From contig JASLNQ010000131.1 of NCBI GenBank assembly GCA_030745955.1, positions 1 to 6,411 on the forward strand: DNA of 6,411 bases, read 5' to 3'. The position numbers and the translations under genes are program-made. Below, one piece after another: positions 4,633 through 6,411 of this stretch (the stretch's first letter is position 1; every line of letters starts with the position of its first letter). The notes beneath the pieces were generated by a model that made no database searches, was not told the origin of the DNA, and saw only the letters and a program-made list of their open reading frames with translations. The stretch is from Dehalococcoidia bacterium (lineage in GTDB: Bacteria > Chloroflexota > Dehalococcoidia > UBA1151 > UBA1328).

Positions 4633-6411
4633 ATGACAACGACAGGATGGCGATCACGGGCTGGCACGACTTTTCAAATCGAGAAACGCCCGGCTTCGGG
4701 CTCACGTGGGGTTGTGGCCACCAACCACCCCCTCGGCGCAGCCGCCGGTAGCGAGATGCTGCTCGTCGGCGGAAATGCCATCGACGCCGCGATAGCCTCG
4801 CTCTTCGCGCTCACGGTGGTCGAGCCCATGATGGTCGGCATCTTCGGCGCTGGACACATGAACGTACGTCTCGCAGACGGCGGGCACCACATAATCGACG
4901 GCTACGCAACTGCCCCGGGCGCCGCGACCGAAGACATGTACACACCGGTCGCCGACTCGGGACCCGATTACCTCAAGACCGTCGACGATCTCAATTCAAT
5001 CGGGCACCTTTCACACGGTGTGCCCGGCACCCTGAAAGCATGGACAGAGGCACTTGAGAGATGGGGCACCATCCCCCTTGCCGACGTGATGGGCCCGGCG
5101 GTCCGGTACGCCACGCAGGGGTTCCGGGCAAGCGAGTACATGCACGAAGCCATCACCGGGATGGCCGGCATCATGGGAAGGTTTCCCGAAACGGCAGCCA
5201 CTTACATGCCGGGTGGCCAACCACTGAAGGCCGGCGACCGCGTCGACCGGTCGGACTACGCCCGCACGCTCCGTGCCATCGCCGATAACGGTCCCGACCA
5301 CCTGTACAACGGTCCCCTGGGTTCGATCGTGTGCGACTACCTCGGTCGAAACGGCGGGATCATCACCACTCAAGACCTCGCGGATTATCGGACCGTCGCG
5401 CGTGTGCCGATCAGGGGCCAGTACCGGGGGTACGAGCTGTTCGGTCCGGTCCCACCCTCCGCTGGCGGCGTTCACCTGATCGAGATGCTGAACATTCTCG
5501 AGGAGTTCGACGTCGCCGGGATGGGATTCGGATCGGCCGACACTATCCACGTGCTGCTCGAAGCCATGAAGAAGGCGTTTGCCGACCGGAACCGGTACAC
5601 AGGGGACCCCGATTACGTCGAAGTGCCGGTCGACCGGCTCATCGCCAAGCACCATGTCGAGGACTTCATAGACAGCCTCGATATGGACGTCGCTTCACCC
5701 GAGGTTGGCCCAGGATCGAGGGAGCCCAATCACACCACGCATGTCACGGTCGCAGACTCCGACGGAAACGTCGTCGCCGCAACGCAGACCATCCACGAGC
5801 TGTTCGGGTCGAAAGTGACGGTGCCGGGGACGGGTATGTTGCTCAACAACACACAGCAGATGTTCGACCCGCACCCCGGCAACACGCTCTCGATCCAGCC
5901 CGGCAAACGCGTCACAAGCAGCATGGCCCCGACCATCGTCCTGCGGGAGGGCCTGCCCGAGTTCGCGATTGGCCTGCCGGGGGGAGTCAAGATATTCACG
6001 TCTGTGCTACAGGCAATCGTCAACGTGATCGATCACGGGATGTCGGCGCAGGAGGCGGTGGAGGCCCCGCGGGTCTGGACACAGGGGCAGGAGGTCGAGA
6101 TCGAAATCCGCATTCCAGGGGAGGTCCGCACTGCCGTTGCCGCAAAGGGACACCGTGTTGTCCCGGTGAGCACGGTTGGAGGCGGGATGAACATCGTCCG
6201 GTTCGAAGCGGGTGGAACACTCACCGGGGCTGCATGCTGGCGGGCAGATGGTCATGCTGTTGCGATTGGCGGTGGATTTGCGAAACCGGGCGTCAGGTTG
6301 AGGCCGGTGGTCGAAGAAACGGAACAACAGCGAGAAGATTCTCAACCAGCACAAAACCTGGCGCATAACGAACCCGCAGGTGAATCGCCTGACGATCTGC
6401 CAAAGAGCAAC
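4633..6411 (+). CDS. Gamma-glutamyltransferase-family Ntn-hydrolase with altered substrate pocket, open at the right window edge
   Basis: The frame is open from ATG 4633 to the edge (593 codons); an in-frame TAA at 4612-4614 limits the start. Family members are proenzymes that cut themselves before a threonine, which then acts as the nucleophile; here Thr368 in NHTTHVTV, predicting a 367-residue large subunit. Family landmarks are GGNAIDAA (47-54), HGVPGT (128-133), PPSAGG (274-279), LLNN (403-406), SSMAPTIV (429-436) and GLPGG (447-451), so catalysis looks intact. Compared with E. coli GGT recalled from memory, the gamma-glutamyl ligands differ: Arg114 becomes Tyr91, Asn411 becomes His388, Gln430 becomes Thr407 and Asp433 becomes Met410. 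A different amide or acyl substrate is therefore likely; HpxW-like oxamate hydrolase and acylase relatives are the comparison set. No signal peptide is seen, unlike periplasmic GGT. The conserved domain ends near residue 552, and a polar Glu/Gln/Asp-rich tail continues past the edge. It is divergent from the dehydrogenase. Confidence 0.9.
   Translation, partial: MTTTGWRSRAGTTFQIEKRPASGSRGVVATNHPLGAAAGSEMLLVGGNAIDAAIASLFALTVVEPMMVGIFGAGHMNVRLADGGHHIIDGYATAPGAATEDMYTPVADSGPDYLKTVDDLNSIGHLSHGVPGTLKAWTEALERWGTIPLADVMGPAVRYATQGFRASEYMHEAITGMAGIMGRFPETAATYMPGGQPLKAGDRVDRSDYARTLRAIADNGPDHLYNGPLGSIVCDYLGRNGGIITTQDLADYRTVARVPIRGQYRGYELFGPVPPSAGGVHLIEMLNILEEFDVAGMGFGSADTIHVLLEAMKKAFADRNRYTGDPDYVEVPVDRLIAKHHVEDFIDSLDMDVASPEVGPGSREPNHTTHVTVADSDGNVVAATQTIHELFGSKVTVPGTGMLLNNTQQMFDPHPGNTLSIQPGKRVTSSMAPTIVLREGLPEFAIGLPGGVKIFTSVLQAIVNVIDHGMSAQEAVEAPRVWTQGQEVEIEIRIPGEVRTAVAAKGHRVVPVSTVGGGMNIVRFEAGGTLTGAACWRADGHAVAIGGGFAKPGVRLRPVVEETEQQREDSQPAQNLAHNEPAGESPDDLPKSN

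Noticed and set aside
5011..5655. Minus-strand reading frame of 214 codons inside the GGT-like gene
   Set aside because: It lies wholly antisense to the conserved GGT domain and shows no recognisable motif.
5331..6368. Plus-strand reading frame of 345 codons overlapping the GGT-like gene in another frame
   Set aside because: Its translation is extremely Arg-rich and low-complexity, while the other frame carries all GGT motifs including the catalytic threonine region.

Overview
The window is GC-rich bacterial DNA (roughly 60% GC by eye) holding four protein genes, two of them cut by the window edges. Three lie on the minus strand: a zinc-dependent medium-chain alcohol dehydrogenase (3148-4269), a choline-sulfatase-like S1 sulfatase (1635-3044) and a GlcD-type FAD-linked oxidase (1-1296, C-terminus off the left edge). 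One lies on the plus strand: a gamma-glutamyltransferase-family Ntn-hydrolase (4633-6411, open at the right edge). No rRNA, tRNA, CRISPR array, transposase or phage gene is visible.

Layout: the 363-bp gap 4270-4632 is a divergent control region. Leftward from it run the dehydrogenase and, 103 bp later, the sulfatase, probably as one transcript with small dyads in the spacer. A 338-bp gap follows, holding a 135-bp imperfect inverted-repeat element (1466-1600). The GlcD gene comes next and appears to have its own promoter: an extended -10 at exactly -12 to -7 relative to the ATG, suggesting a leaderless mRNA. Rightward from the divergent region runs the GGT-like gene, with its own candidate promoter overlapped by a small dyad.

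Function: all four proteins look like soluble catabolic enzymes for scavenging small organic molecules. The sulfatase would remove sulfate from a sulfate ester. The adjacent dehydrogenase could oxidise the freed alcohol, and a GlcD-type enzyme could oxidise a downstream 2-hydroxy acid. The GGT-like enzyme is an amidohydrolase or acyltransferase whose gamma-glutamyl-binding residues are largely replaced, so its substrate is probably not glutathione. The common pathway is inference; no transporter or regulator gene is present to name a substrate.

Organism: the mix of sulfatase, FAD-linked oxidase, MDR dehydrogenase and GGT-like hydrolase, with a leaderless start and a short GAAG-rich inverted repeat, fits a heterotrophic Chloroflexota of the SAR202/Dehalococcoidia type. 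Actinobacteria or Alphaproteobacteria cannot be excluded from sequence alone. The strongest leads are the altered GGT active site, the inverted-repeat element and the sulfatase-dehydrogenase pairing. I see no clearly new multi-gene system.
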